Positions 1 to 8,214 of a DNA stretch of 64,000 nucleotides are shown here, one piece after another. The stretch's first letter is position 1; each line of letters begins with the position of its first letter. The position numbers and the translations under genes are program-made. The notes beneath the pieces are model-generated. The model was not told the DNA's origin and made no database searches. It saw only the letters and a list, made by a program, of their open reading frames with translations. Origin of the DNA: CALXOD01 sp964402715 (GTDB taxonomy: Bacteria; Verrucomicrobiota; Lentisphaeria; Victivallales; Victivallaceae); NCBI GenBank assembly GCA_964402715.1, contig CAYODJ010000011.1, positions 1-64,000 of the forward strand. The letters run 5' to 3'.

Positions 1-37
1 GCAGCTCGATCAGTGTGAAACCGGATTTCCTGCACAT
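1..37 (-). CDS. Prepilin-like protein, 5' end only (truncated by window edge)
   Basis: The minus strand starts with ATG at 37 and reads MCRKSGFTLIEL before leaving the window. This is the type IV prepilin N-terminal cleavage/methylation motif: a short basic leader, Gly-Phe at the peptidase site, and Glu at mature position 5. An AAAGGAA Shine-Dalgarno lies about 9 bases upstream. Families with this leader are either pseudopilins/pilins exported by the PilB/PilC-type machinery (also encoded at 24-30 kb) or the large DUF1559-type secreted families of Lentisphaerota and Planctomycetota. Only twelve residues are visible, so the family cannot be decided. Confidence 0.75.
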   Translation of the reverse strand, partial: MCRKSGFTLIEL

Positions 38-349
38 ATTTCGTCTGTTCCTTTCGTGTTGATTTCACGGATGTCGTCTGGAGAAACCTGAACGGCGGTC
101 CTTCAGCGTTAATCATAGCAAACGCGCCGGCGATTGAAAGACCATTTTTTTTTTTTTTTGAAAAAGTGATTGAAAACAGCTGAAATCGCTGAAATTTTTC
201 CCCGGGCCGTTAAAACAGCCTTTTCCGGACGATTTGAAAAATCCGCCCGGCGACGCCCGGACGACGCTTGATTTCCGTACGGATGACCGCATATTCCGTC
301 ATGGAAAGGCGCGATCGTTCCGGACAAGGAAAAATGGAGACGGCGGGGA
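38..349. other. Intergenic region with a 15-base T tract
   Basis: This stretch separates a leftward prepilin-like gene from a rightward gene. I see no convincing ORF. A run of 15 T residues lies at 145-159, followed by A/T-rich sequence. No hairpin precedes the tract, so it is not an obvious intrinsic terminator. No good -35/-10 pair was found on either strand. Confidence 0.5.
145..159. repeat. Homopolymer T(15) tract
   Basis: Fifteen consecutive T residues lie between the prepilin-like gene and the 316-aa unknown gene. In a GC-rich genome such a tract stands out. It sits 108 bases upstream of the leftward prepilin start, where slippage could alter promoter spacing, but it could also be neutral. 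Confidence 0.7.
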
Positions 350-1300
350 ATGGACATGCGGCGGAGACTTGAGCTCATGGCGGGGAAGCTGGGACTGGCC
401 GTCCGCGACGGATCGCCGGCCGCTCACGGGCGCTGCGCGTACGCGGCCGCGTCACGCGGCGGGGAGGACATCTGGGTCGCGGCGGCGGAACGGCGCAGTC
501 ACTTCCCCGAAGGTCTGATCGGCGAGACGCACGGAACGGAACTCGGATTTCTCATGACCCTCCCCCTCCGCGACGGCAATTTCAAGACGATGCGGCGGAT
601 CCTCCCGTGGGCTTCGCCGTCGACGCTGCGCGACGAACCCGTGACCTGCTTGATCCGTCCGGACGGAGACGGAAGGACGCCGGCCGGTCTGCCGCCGGTG
701 CTGCGGCTTCCATCCGGCGCGGACGCGGACGCGGCGCTGAACAGGCACAGCTTCAGACAGCTGAGGGACGGGGATCACCGGCGTTTCGCGACGGAATGCC
801 GCGGCGGCGACCCGGGTATCGCTTCCGCATGCGGGGCGACGCGTTTCGTCTGGGAACTCCGCGCCGTCGCCGAAGCGGAACATCCGATCATGAGAGAGGA
901 ACTGGCGGAGGAATACGCCGGCCGCTGCTTCATCGTCGCCGGCGCGGCGCTGCGTTTCAGCGGCCGCACGGCGTCGGACTGCGTCCGGCTCTACGCCGGA
1001 GCGCTCGCCCGTGCGCGCGAGCTCGTGAAGAAACCGGAATGTCCGCTCAAGGAAAGGCTGCTGCTGTCGCTGCGGCTGCCGGAGCTGTCTGCGGAGGAGG
1101 AGGCGCCGCACTTCTTCTTCTTGCTGCGCGAACTGCGCAGGCTCGGTCTGCCGGCGCCGGGTCTGGCTCCGCGCCGGCCGGCGCTCGACCGGAATCTCGC
1201 CGCCGTGCTCCGGTTCCACCGCTGCCTTCTCGTCTGGGACTTCGCGGAGAATCCCCCCGGCACGGCGGACGGCCTAGCCGTTCAGAGCAGCCGCGTCTGA
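350..1300 (+). CDS. Hypothetical protein, 316 aa
   Basis: I do not recognise this protein. It has no signal peptide or clear membrane segment and is rich in Arg, Ala and Leu. The C-terminal third (about residues 165-300) looks helical, with alternating charged and leucine-rich segments. The ATG at 350 has GGAG 9 bases upstream. The reading direction is preferred over a 255-codon opposite-strand ORF because that frame is Arg/Gln-rich and low complexity. It converges with trxB with 49 bases between them. The real function is unknown. Confidence 0.6.
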   Translation: MDMRRRLELMAGKLGLAVRDGSPAAHGRCAYAAASRGGEDIWVAAAERRSHFPEGLIGETHGTELGFLMTLPLRDGNFKTMRRILPWASPSTLRDEPVTCLIRPDGDGRTPAGLPPVLRLPSGADADAALNRHSFRQLRDGDHRRFATECRGGDPGIASACGATRFVWELRAVAEAEHPIMREELAEEYAGRCFIVAGAALRFSGRTASDCVRLYAGALARARELVKKPECPLKERLLLSLRLPELSAEEEAPHFFFLLRELRRLGLPAPGLAPRRPALDRNLAAVLRFHRCLLVWDFAENPPGTADGLAVQSSRV

Positions 1301-1349
1301 AAGGCGCGTCCGGACGGACGCGCAGGGCGGAGCCGGCAGACGTCCCGCA

Positions 1350-2321
1350 TCATCGCGGCGGACGCTGCATCCGCTGAGTGACGGCGCTTCCGGACCGCCG
1401 GCGCTCAAGATAACGCTCGGCGTCCATGGCGGCGCGGCACCCCGTCCCCGCAGCGGCGACCGCCTGACGGTAGACTCCGTCCGCGCAGTCTCCGGCGGCG
1501 AACACTCCTCCGAGACTCGTGCGGGCGGAATTGTCGAACACCTTGATGAAGCCGTGTCCGTCCAGCTCCAATGCGCCGTTGAACAGAGCCGTGTTCGGGA
1601 CATGTCCAAGCGCGACGAAACAGGCGCGGCAGTCTATCCTCCGCAGATCGCCGGTGACCACGTCGCGCACCGTCACGCCGTCAAGCTCCGTGTCGCCGGT
1701 CAGCGAATCCACCGTGCCGTTCCATACCATGCTGATTTTCGGGTGCGCCAGCACCCGATCGGCCATGATGCCGGAGGCCCGCAGCTCATGCCTCCTGTGA
1801 ATCAGGTACACCCGGCTGGCGAACCTGGTGAGAAACAGCGCCTCCTCCGCGGCGGAATCGCCTCCCCCGACCACCGCCACCGGCACGTTCCGGTAAAAGG
1901 CTCCGTCGCAGGTCGCGCACGAGGACACGCCGTGATTGCGGAATCTCGCCTCGGACGGCAGTCCCAGGGAGCGCGGAGAGGCGCCGGTGCAGACGATCAG
2001 CGCGTCCGCCGCGAAATCGCGTCCGTCGGCCAGATGAAGAATCTGCGCGCCTCCGTCCGAAAGCTCCGTCGACGAAACCTCCTCGTATTCGACGCGCACG
2101 CCGAAACGCTCCGCCTGCTGCTGCATTCTGCTCATCAGCTCGGCGCCGTTGACGCCGTCGGGAAAACCGGGAAAATTCTCCACCTCGCTGGTCTGAGCCA
2201 GCAGGCCGCCAGGCACGCTTCCCGCCAGCAGCAGCGGATTAAGCTGCGCCCGCGCCGCGTAAATCGAGGCGGTCAGACCGGCCGGACCGCCTCCGATGAT
2301 GATCAGCTGCTCTCTTTCCAT
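1350..2321 (-). CDS. trxB: Thioredoxin-disulfide reductase
   Basis: A flavoprotein that reduces thioredoxin with NADPH in the cytoplasm. The N-terminus has the FAD-binding glycine motif GGGPAGLTAS (about residues 10-19). The redox-active CATC (Cys135, Cys138) is followed by Asp as in the family. A second dinucleotide fold begins at VAVVGGGDSAAEEA for NADPH, and the C-terminal GVFAAGDCAD motif contacts FAD. Its 323 aa match the usual length. A GGGAGGT ribosome site precedes the ATG. No thioredoxin gene is adjacent. Confidence 0.96.
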   Translation of the reverse strand: MEREQLIIIGGGPAGLTASIYAARAQLNPLLLAGSVPGGLLAQTSEVENFPGFPDGVNGAELMSRMQQQAERFGVRVEYEEVSSTELSDGGAQILHLADGRDFAADALIVCTGASPRSLGLPSEARFRNHGVSSCATCDGAFYRNVPVAVVGGGDSAAEEALFLTRFASRVYLIHRRHELRASGIMADRVLAHPKISMVWNGTVDSLTGDTELDGVTVRDVVTGDLRRIDCRACFVALGHVPNTALFNGALELDGHGFIKVFDNSARTSLGGVFAAGDCADGVYRQAVAAAGTGCRAAMDAERYLERRRSGSAVTQRMQRPPR

Positions 2322-2395
2322 AGAACCGACCTCCCGCTTGAACCTCCGGACGGACGGGCCGCGGCGCCGGACCGGCCGGAGCGGTGAAACGGCGT

Positions 2396-3511
2396 TTACT
2401 GCTCCTTGCCGCCGTTCTCGCCGTCGCCCTCGACGTTCTTTTCGCCGTCCTCCTGAACCGGCGGCCGCAGCGCCCGTTCGCGCGCGTCGACGCTGCGCTG
2501 ATAGTAGTCGTCCCAGCGCTCTATGCCGAATTCCTTGAGCACGTCGTCAATCTTCACCTCCGGACGCTCCGAGGTCAGCAGAACCGCGCCGAGATCTCCG
2601 GGATCGGAGAGGGTGATGTAGGTGCCGTAGCGGTTGATCGCGGACTGAATCTTGTCCATGTTGAAGTCCAGATGCACCACCGCGCAGTTGGTGTTGATCG
2701 AAGTGGTGAATTTCCAGTAGTAACCGGTGGACTTCTTGATCATCTCGCCCACGGGGGAGATCACCGACGATCCGACGTTGCCGACGCCGGAACAGATGAA
2801 GTGCGCCCTGCAGCGGTACGCCCAGTACGGCTGCATCAGGCCGCCGTGATAATACGAGGAGAACACCAGGACATCCGGCCTCTTGGCCGCGTATCTCTCC
2901 AGCAGTTCGTCGAAATTCAGGTCGAAGCAGATGATCATGCCGAGAGTTCCGAAATCGGTGTCGAACACCGGCGCATCCTCGCCCGGACGGACGCCGACAT
3001 GATCGATGTCTCTGACCGTCGGATAGTTCTTGTCGTAGACGCCGACGACCTCCCCGTCGCGCCCGATCAGATATGTGCAGTTCGCATATCCGCCCTGAGG
3101 CAGCTCGCGGTAGGTCCCGTAGACCAGATAGCAGCGGTGAATCTTGGCGCATTTCCGGAAGAAGTCGAGCACCTTGTCGCCGCGCTCCTTCAGGTACGCC
3201 AGCTTGGCCTCCGCCGTCATCCCCCAGAACGTGTCACAGACTTCCGGCAGAACCACCAGATCCGGATGATTCGGCCATTCCGACGACATCTCCCTGTCCC
3301 AGTGGGCGATCGCCAGCTCTGCGGTCGGCTTCTCGCCGGGAGCAAGATGCGGCAGATCGGCGCCGATCACGCTGACGACGATGCGTCTGCGCTCGATCTT
3401 CACCTTGGGCGCATCCGTGCGCGGCGCCTGAGACGGGGCGTCGTCGCTCCATGCCGCGCCGGCGAAGAGCAGCAGAGCTGCGGCCAGCGCCGCCGAATTC
3501 ATCTTCTTCAT
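2396..3511 (-). CDS. Secreted carbon-nitrogen hydrolase (nitrilase superfamily)
   Basis: A 371-aa protein with a cleavable-looking signal peptide (about residues 1-22), so it is probably periplasmic. The nitrilase Glu-Lys-Cys triad is present: Glu90 in VVLPE, Lys161 in VYDKNYP and Cys195 in MIICFDLNF. Such enzymes hydrolyse amides or nitriles; the substrate cannot be read from the sequence. The last 20 or so residues are a charged Glu/Gly/Lys tail outside the fold. It lies 62 bases downstream of the AGE-family epimerase and is probably co-transcribed with it. Most family members are cytoplasmic, so the signal peptide is notable. Confidence 0.85.
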   Translation of the reverse strand: MKKMNSAALAAALLLFAGAAWSDDAPSQAPRTDAPKVKIERRRIVVSVIGADLPHLAPGEKPTAELAIAHWDREMSSEWPNHPDLVVLPEVCDTFWGMTAEAKLAYLKERGDKVLDFFRKCAKIHRCYLVYGTYRELPQGGYANCTYLIGRDGEVVGVYDKNYPTVRDIDHVGVRPGEDAPVFDTDFGTLGMIICFDLNFDELLERYAAKRPDVLVFSSYYHGGLMQPYWAYRCRAHFICSGVGNVGSSVISPVGEMIKKSTGYYWKFTTSINTNCAVVHLDFNMDKIQSAINRYGTYITLSDPGDLGAVLLTSERPEVKIDDVLKEFGIERWDDYYQRSVDARERALRPPVQEDGEKNVEGDGENGGKEQ

Positions 3512-3573
3512 GATTTCTTTCTCCTTATCCTTCCCTCAGTTTTATCCGTCGGATCCCGTCCGAACCTCGAATG

Positions 3574-4797
3574 TCAGTTCCGTCCCCCGCCGCCGGCGGC
3601 CGTCTTCCGCGCCGGCTCCCCGGCCTCCGCCAGCTTCCGCATCTGCTCCAGCGACACCAGCAGACAGCGCGGAACGTGGAAGAACGTCTTCCACTTGCCG
3701 CCTTTGAGGAGGTGCGTCGGCTCGCCGCGCCGGTTGAGATAGCCGAACCACTCGCCGTACTGGGGGTCGCGGAAATGCCCGAAGCTGTAGCGGTCCGTCT
3801 CCAGAAAATAGTTCAGAAACTTCTCATCTCCGGTCAGCCTGTAGGCGAAGAGGGAGGCGATGATCGCCTCGTTGTGCGGCCACCACAGCTTCATGTCGTG
3901 CTGCAGCTCCAGATGCGGCTTTCCAAGCGCGTCCATGAAATAGAATATCCCGCCGTACTCGCGGTCGGTTCCGAACCTGAACAGTGCGTCCACGTAGTCC
4001 GCCGCACGGCGGATCAGGCCGGAGTCGCCGTGCTTCTCGGCGTAGTTCATCATGAACCACATCGACTCCAGGCCGTGGCCGGGATTCACGAACCTTCCCT
4101 CGCACGTCTCCAGATCGAAGCCGCCATCGGGACGGACGTTCTCGAAAATCACGCGCAGCTCCGGATGAAAGAACTTGTTCATCACCGCGTCTATCGCCCT
4201 CCGGCATTCCCCGTCGTAGCGGTCGGTGCCGAGGCAGTCGGACATGACGCAGCCGAGATTCGCGAGGATCATGTACGAGCCGTGCGACAGGTAGCTGCCC
4301 TTGCCGGGAAGATTCTTCTCGTAGACCCCTTTGGGATTGGGGATGCGGCGGATGTAGCTGGCCATGGCGGATTCCGCCTCGACCCGGTAACGATCGTCGC
4401 CGGTGGCGCGGTACAGGGCGGCGGCGCCCATGGCGGCGAAACAGTCGGTGAAGATGCTGAAAGACCCCATCGCCGGCTCGCCGCGGCGGTTCAGCTCGAA
4501 GTAATAGCTGCCGTCGGCCAGCCGGCCGTGCGCGGTCAGGAAGTCGTAGCCGTCGGCCGCGATCCGGAGCCAGTCCTCCCTGCCGGCGCCGTATCTGCTC
4601 CGGTACAGGGTCGCGAACATGTACACTATGCGCCACTGCATCCACATGTACTTGCTCGGATCGTACACCGAGCCGTCCCGATCGAGAAAGGTGAAGTAGC
4701 CGCCGTACTCCCGATCCACGCAGTGATTCTGCCAGAAAGGAATCACCGAATCCAGAAGTTCGCGCTCGTACCGCTCGATGACAGGCCGCCAGTCCAT
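3574..4797 (-). CDS. AGE-family epimerase (N-acylglucosamine 2-epimerase-like)
   Basis: A 407-aa (alpha/alpha)6-barrel sugar 2-epimerase of the N-acyl-D-glucosamine 2-epimerase/RenBP type, of normal length. Family landmarks include YMWMQWR near the N-terminus, NPGHGLESMWF in the middle, KLWWPHNEA and GEWFGYLNRRG near the C-terminus, in the order seen in characterised members. Members interconvert GlcNAc/ManNAc, cellobiose/epilactose or mannose/fructose; the specificity here is unresolved. No signal peptide is seen, so it is cytoplasmic, unlike its downstream neighbour. A promoter-like sequence lies at 4873-4901. Confidence 0.88.
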   Translation of the reverse strand: MDWRPVIERYERELLDSVIPFWQNHCVDREYGGYFTFLDRDGSVYDPSKYMWMQWRIVYMFATLYRSRYGAGREDWLRIAADGYDFLTAHGRLADGSYYFELNRRGEPAMGSFSIFTDCFAAMGAAALYRATGDDRYRVEAESAMASYIRRIPNPKGVYEKNLPGKGSYLSHGSYMILANLGCVMSDCLGTDRYDGECRRAIDAVMNKFFHPELRVIFENVRPDGGFDLETCEGRFVNPGHGLESMWFMMNYAEKHGDSGLIRRAADYVDALFRFGTDREYGGIFYFMDALGKPHLELQHDMKLWWPHNEAIIASLFAYRLTGDEKFLNYFLETDRYSFGHFRDPQYGEWFGYLNRRGEPTHLLKGGKWKTFFHVPRCLLVSLEQMRKLAEAGEPARKTAAGGGGRN

Positions 4798-4872
4798 ACG
4801 TTCTTCTCCGTTTCATGCCGGAAAACCGTGCGCCGCCGGGAAAGCGCACGGCGCTCTTTTCCACCGGCAGTA

Positions 4873-4901
4873 ACATTACGCCATGTCGTCTTCTTTTGCA
4901 A
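4873..4901 (-). promoter_or_regulatory. Putative sigma-70 promoter for the AGE epimerase/nitrilase pair
   Basis: On the minus strand TTGCAA and TAATGT are separated by 17 bases, about 75 bases upstream of the epimerase ATG. It is back to back with the promoter-like sequence at 4939-4966. Confidence 0.45.
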
Positions 4902-4938
4902 ACGCGGAGAGCCGAAATCAAAGCGAAGATGTCGCGGA

Positions 4939-4966
4939 TTGCCAAAACCGCGGGGAATGCTATATT
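4939..4966 (+). promoter_or_regulatory. Putative sigma-70 promoter for the FAH-family gene
   Basis: TTGCCA and TATATT are separated by 16 bases. This would give a leader of about 120 bases before the ATG at 5097. Confidence 0.45.
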
Positions 4967-5096
4967 TATGAACGTGATCGCTTTCGCGCAGGCGCGCCGG
5001 CATTCACGGGACGCGCGCCGAATCCCGGCGGCGGAAAGACGGAGGAGTCCGGCGCACGGCGTCCGGACAAAGCAGGAAAGGAACTGTTGAAAAAAA

Positions 5097-5894
5097 ATGG
5101 AAAAATACGTCCGCTTCAGAGACGCCTCCGGCGCAGTGCGCTTCGGCAGAGTGGAAGGAGACGAGGTGCAGCTGCTGGACGGCTCCATACTGGACGGCGC
5201 CGTCAGCCCCAGCGGCAGGAGCATGCGGCTGGCCGCGATCGACAGGTACCTCACGCCGGTGCCGGTTCCCAACGTGCTCGCAGTCGGCGCGAACTACGTC
5301 GACCACTGCAGGGAATGCGACGCGGAGCCTCCGGCCAACCCCCTGATCTTCATCAAGACCACCAACGCGCTCGCCGCGCACAACGACGCGATCCGTCTGC
5401 CGCGTCTCTACCCGAACGCCGTGGATTACGAGGCGGAGCTGGCGATCGTCATCGGAAAGACCGCAAGCTACGTCAACGAGGACGAGGCGATGGACTACGT
5501 GCTGGGATTCACCTGCGCGAACGATGTCTCGGCAAGGGACGTGCAGCTTAAAATCGACAGCCAGTGGGCGAGGGGCAAGTCTTTCGACACCTTCGCGCCG
5601 ATAGGACCGTTCCTGGTGACCGGAATCACCGATCCCGAACGGCTGCACGTAAAAATGTTCCTCAACGGACGGCTGATGCAGGATCAGCCGGTCTCCGACA
5701 TGATCTTCAGCATCAGACGCATCATCTCCCATCTGTCCAAAGGCATCACTCTCATGCCCGGCACGGTCATCCTGACCGGCACGCCGTCCGGGGTGGGCAT
5801 GGCCCAGGATCCGCCGCGCTATCTGAAACCCGGCGACGTCACCGAGGTGGTCATCGACGAGATCGGCACGCTGCGCAACACAGTGGAGAAATGA
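5097..5894 (+). CDS. Fumarylacetoacetate hydrolase (FAH) family protein
   Basis: A 265-aa cytoplasmic metal-dependent enzyme of the FAH/acylpyruvase superfamily. After a short N-terminal domain come NYVDH, the metal-binding acidic motif in DYEAELAIVIGK, the stretch ANDVSARD, then GKSFDTFAPIGP and TGTPSGVG. These are the standard landmarks of the small FAH hydrolases (acylpyruvate hydrolase, oxaloacetate decarboxylase and related enzymes). The exact substrate is not predictable. GGAA lies upstream of the ATG. The stop overlaps the start of the next gene (ATGA), which indicates translational coupling. Confidence 0.92.
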   Translation: MEKYVRFRDASGAVRFGRVEGDEVQLLDGSILDGAVSPSGRSMRLAAIDRYLTPVPVPNVLAVGANYVDHCRECDAEPPANPLIFIKTTNALAAHNDAIRLPRLYPNAVDYEAELAIVIGKTASYVNEDEAMDYVLGFTCANDVSARDVQLKIDSQWARGKSFDTFAPIGPFLVTGITDPERLHVKMFLNGRLMQDQPVSDMIFSIRRIISHLSKGITLMPGTVILTGTPSGVGMAQDPPRYLKPGDVTEVVIDEIGTLRNTVEK

Positions 5895-6505
5895 GCGTCC
5901 CGAACCGGACGTCCGCGCCGCGGACAATCTCCCTGCTGACTGATTTCGACGCCGCGCTGGAGGAGAGCGCGGCGGCTCTTCGCCGGGCCGGCGCTGTGAT
6001 TCTGACACCGACCGAGACGGTCTACGGCCTCGTCTGCAACGCCGCGGACGCCGCCGCCAGAGATCGCATCTACCGCCTCAAACGCCGCGACGCGGCCAAG
6101 CCGCTGACGCTTTTCACCGACGACTGGCGCCGGCTGGGGGGGCTGCGCATGGAGGGTCTGCCGGCCGCTCTGGCGGAAAGATTCTGCCCCGGCCCGATCA
6201 CCATCGTCGCCGCGAAAACCGATGGCGGAACCGAGGGATTCCGCATCCCCGATCACCCTTTCATGCTGAAACTGCTGCGCATTCTCGGCTTCCCGCTGGC
6301 CTCGACCAGCGCCAATCTCTCCGGCGGAATCAACGCGACGACCGCCGCAGAGGCGGCGGCTCAGCTGTGCGGCGACCCGGATCTGATCGTCGACGGCGGC
6401 GCCGTCGCCCCGGGAGCGCTGGCCTCCACGGTCGTGGACGCCACAGGCGCCGTCCCCAGGATTCTGCGGCAGGGAGTCCTGATCATCCCCGGCGCGGCAC
6501 GCTGA
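5891..6505 (+). CDS. tsaC: L-threonylcarbamoyladenylate synthase (TsaC/Sua5/YrdC family)
   Basis: A 204-aa protein making threonylcarbamoyl-AMP from threonine, bicarbonate and ATP for the t6A37 modification of ANN-decoding tRNAs. Motifs are TPTETVYGL near the N-terminus, KRRDAAKPLTLF, and the nucleotide-binding STSANLSG. It is of short TsaC length without the C-terminal Sua5 domain. The start is taken at the ATG that overlaps the FAH stop; the reading frame extends further upstream, but that part lies wholly inside the FAH gene. Confidence 0.93.
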   Translation: MSVPNRTSAPRTISLLTDFDAALEESAAALRRAGAVILTPTETVYGLVCNAADAAARDRIYRLKRRDAAKPLTLFTDDWRRLGGLRMEGLPAALAERFCPGPITIVAAKTDGGTEGFRIPDHPFMLKLLRILGFPLASTSANLSGGINATTAAEAAAQLCGDPDLIVDGGAVAPGALASTVVDATGAVPRILRQGVLIIPGAAR

Positions 6506-6523
6506 TCCCGGGAAAAAGGGCGC

Positions 6524-6554
6524 AAAAAAGCCGGGGACTTCCATATTCCCCGGC
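6524..6554 (-). terminator. Rho-independent terminator of rpsU
   Basis: On the minus strand an 8-bp GC-rich stem (arms 6547-6554 and 6530-6537, about 9-base loop) is followed by six T residues (6524-6529). It lies about 30 bases after the rpsU stop. Confidence 0.85.
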
Positions 6555-6582
6555 TGTTCCGGCCGACACGGCTCCGCGTCGC

Positions 6583-6750
6583 TCAGTGACGGTGCATCTT
6601 GGCCTCCCTGCGCCTGACTTCGCTCGGCTTCTCGTAATGCCGACGGTTGCGGAGCTCCTTGAGCGTGCCCTCCTTGTCCAGCTTCTTCTTCAGCCGGCGC
6701 AGCGCGCGCTCGATGACCTCGCCTTTCTTCACGCGAACTTCGGTATCCAT
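6583..6750 (-). CDS. rpsU: 30S ribosomal protein S21
   Basis: A 55-aa, strongly basic protein beginning MDTEVRVKKGEVIERALRR and continuing with a Lys-rich helix and HYEKPSE, as in bacterial S21. S21 helps initiation on the 30S platform. The gene is preceded by the full Shine-Dalgarno AAGGAGGTGA (6760-6769), the best in the window, and followed by a strong terminator. It lies 82 bases downstream of the sigma-factor gene and may be expressed with it. Confidence 0.95.
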   Translation of the reverse strand: MDTEVRVKKGEVIERALRRLKKKLDKEGTLKELRNRRHYEKPSEVRRREAKMHRH

Positions 6751-6832
6751 GACTGTTCTCACCTCCTTTGCAGCTGATGAATCACTGACTGTCGCCGCCC
6801 CGCGCGGTCCGACGAACCCGCCACGGATCGGA

Positions 6833-8023
6833 TCAATCCGCCGCGAAACCGGCCTCGTCGGCCAGCATCGCCTTCAATTTGGACAGCGCCTGATTCTGTA
6901 TCTGTCTGACGCGCTCCCTGGTTCTGCCGATTTCCTGGCTCACCTCCTCAAGCGTCAGCGGGCGGCCGCCGCGCAGACCGAAGCGCATCTCAAGTATTTT
7001 GCGTTCCCGTTCCTCGAGCTTCCCCAGCAGGTCCATCAGACGGTACACCGACTCCGCGTCGCCGAGAATCTGATCCGGTGTCGTGGCGTGCCGGTCGGGT
7101 ATGATGTCCTGGAACTCTCCGTCCTCGCCCTGCTGAATCGGATCATGGAGCGAGAAAGTGCGCAGATCCGCCAGACGCAGCCCGGCCACGGTGCGTTCCG
7201 AGAAATCAAGATGCCTGGCTATCTCAGCGTCCGTGGGATCGCGGCCGAGCTCCTCGGTCAGCTTCATGCGCACCGACTTGATCTTGTTGATCTTGCCGGC
7301 GGACTGAACCGGAATGCGGATCGTGCGGCTCTGATTGGCCAGCGCGCGCCGCATGGACTGTTTGATCCACCACGCGGCGTAGGAACTGAACTTCGCGCCC
7401 TTGGCCGGATCGAACTTCTCCACCGCGCGCATCAGTCCGATGTTCCCCTCGGAGATGAGATCCAGAAGCGGCAGCCCCAGTCCCTTGAAATCATGGGCTA
7501 TCTTCACCACCAGGCGCAGATTCGCCTTGATGAGCGTGGCCCTCGCCTCCTCGTGGCGATCCTCGTTGTCGCCGTGAATGGCTTCGGCCAGATCCGCCTC
7601 CTCCTTCTTCGAAATCAGCGAGATCTGCGCGATCTCGGTCATGTACACCTTCATGGTGTCGTTCTTCGAGCCCGACGTCACCCGGGACTCCAGGGCGTTG
7701 CGCCTGGCCGAGTCCTTTTCACTCTTGGTCTGCGGATGCTCCGGGGTGGACACCACGGCGGCCTTGCGGTGCGCCTTCTCCGCCTTCTCCGCGTCCTGCA
7801 CGGGAGCAGCGGTTCCGCGTCCGCTCCGCTGCCGACTCTCCGGAGACGCGGATTCCTTGACCCGGTCCGCGGCCGCGGACGCCTTACTCTTCGCCGGCGG
7901 CGCGGAGACGGTGCCGGCCTCGGATCCGGCGCCGGCAGGGGACGGAGACGGCGCCTTTCTGACCTTTCCCGCACTCTTCGTTCTGGAAGCCGCCTTCTTC
8001 TCCGCCATGTCCGCATGCTCCAT
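6833..8023 (-). CDS. RNA polymerase sigma factor, sigma-70 family (RpoD/RpoS-like)
   Basis: A 396-aa protein. About the first 110 residues are a low-complexity Lys/Ala/Ser/Pro-rich extension in place of a typical region 1.1. Then come region 1.2, region 2 with NLRLVVKIA and DLISEGNIGLMRAVEKFD and the core/promoter-melting segment AAWWIKQSMRRALAN, region 3, and region 4 with LTLEEVSQEIGRTRERVRQI as the -35 recognition helix-turn-helix. The ATG at 8023 is chosen because GGAG lies 9 bases upstream; a GTG at 8053 is less likely. It could be the primary or a group 2 sigma factor. Confidence 0.92.
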   Translation of the reverse strand: MEHADMAEKKAASRTKSAGKVRKAPSPSPAGAGSEAGTVSAPPAKSKASAAADRVKESASPESRQRSGRGTAAPVQDAEKAEKAHRKAAVVSTPEHPQTKSEKDSARRNALESRVTSGSKNDTMKVYMTEIAQISLISKKEEADLAEAIHGDNEDRHEEARATLIKANLRLVVKIAHDFKGLGLPLLDLISEGNIGLMRAVEKFDPAKGAKFSSYAAWWIKQSMRRALANQSRTIRIPVQSAGKINKIKSVRMKLTEELGRDPTDAEIARHLDFSERTVAGLRLADLRTFSLHDPIQQGEDGEFQDIIPDRHATTPDQILGDAESVYRLMDLLGKLEERERKILEMRFGLRGGRPLTLEEVSQEIGRTRERVRQIQNQALSKLKAMLADEAGFAAD

Positions 8024-8214
8024 AAAATAGTCTCCGCCCGGGCGGCCACGCACGGCCGGGAACTTTCCCGGATCGCATGCCGCCGCTGTAAAACGCGCCG
8101 AAACAGGTGTAGATTAACGTCCGGCGCCGGAGACGCTTAAAAAATCTGAGCACAACACTCCAAAAAACAAACCTCAATATAAGCGTAAATTCAAACAAAT
8201 CAAGAGCTTTTCGG

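Noticed and set aside
452..1219. 255-codon minus-strand ORF overlapping the 316-aa unknown gene
   Set aside because: Low-complexity Arg/Gln-rich product and no Shine-Dalgarno; the plus-strand frame looks more like a protein.
3571..4971. 466-codon plus-strand ORF opposite the AGE epimerase
   Set aside because: The epimerase matches its family along its full length; the antisense product has shadow-like composition.
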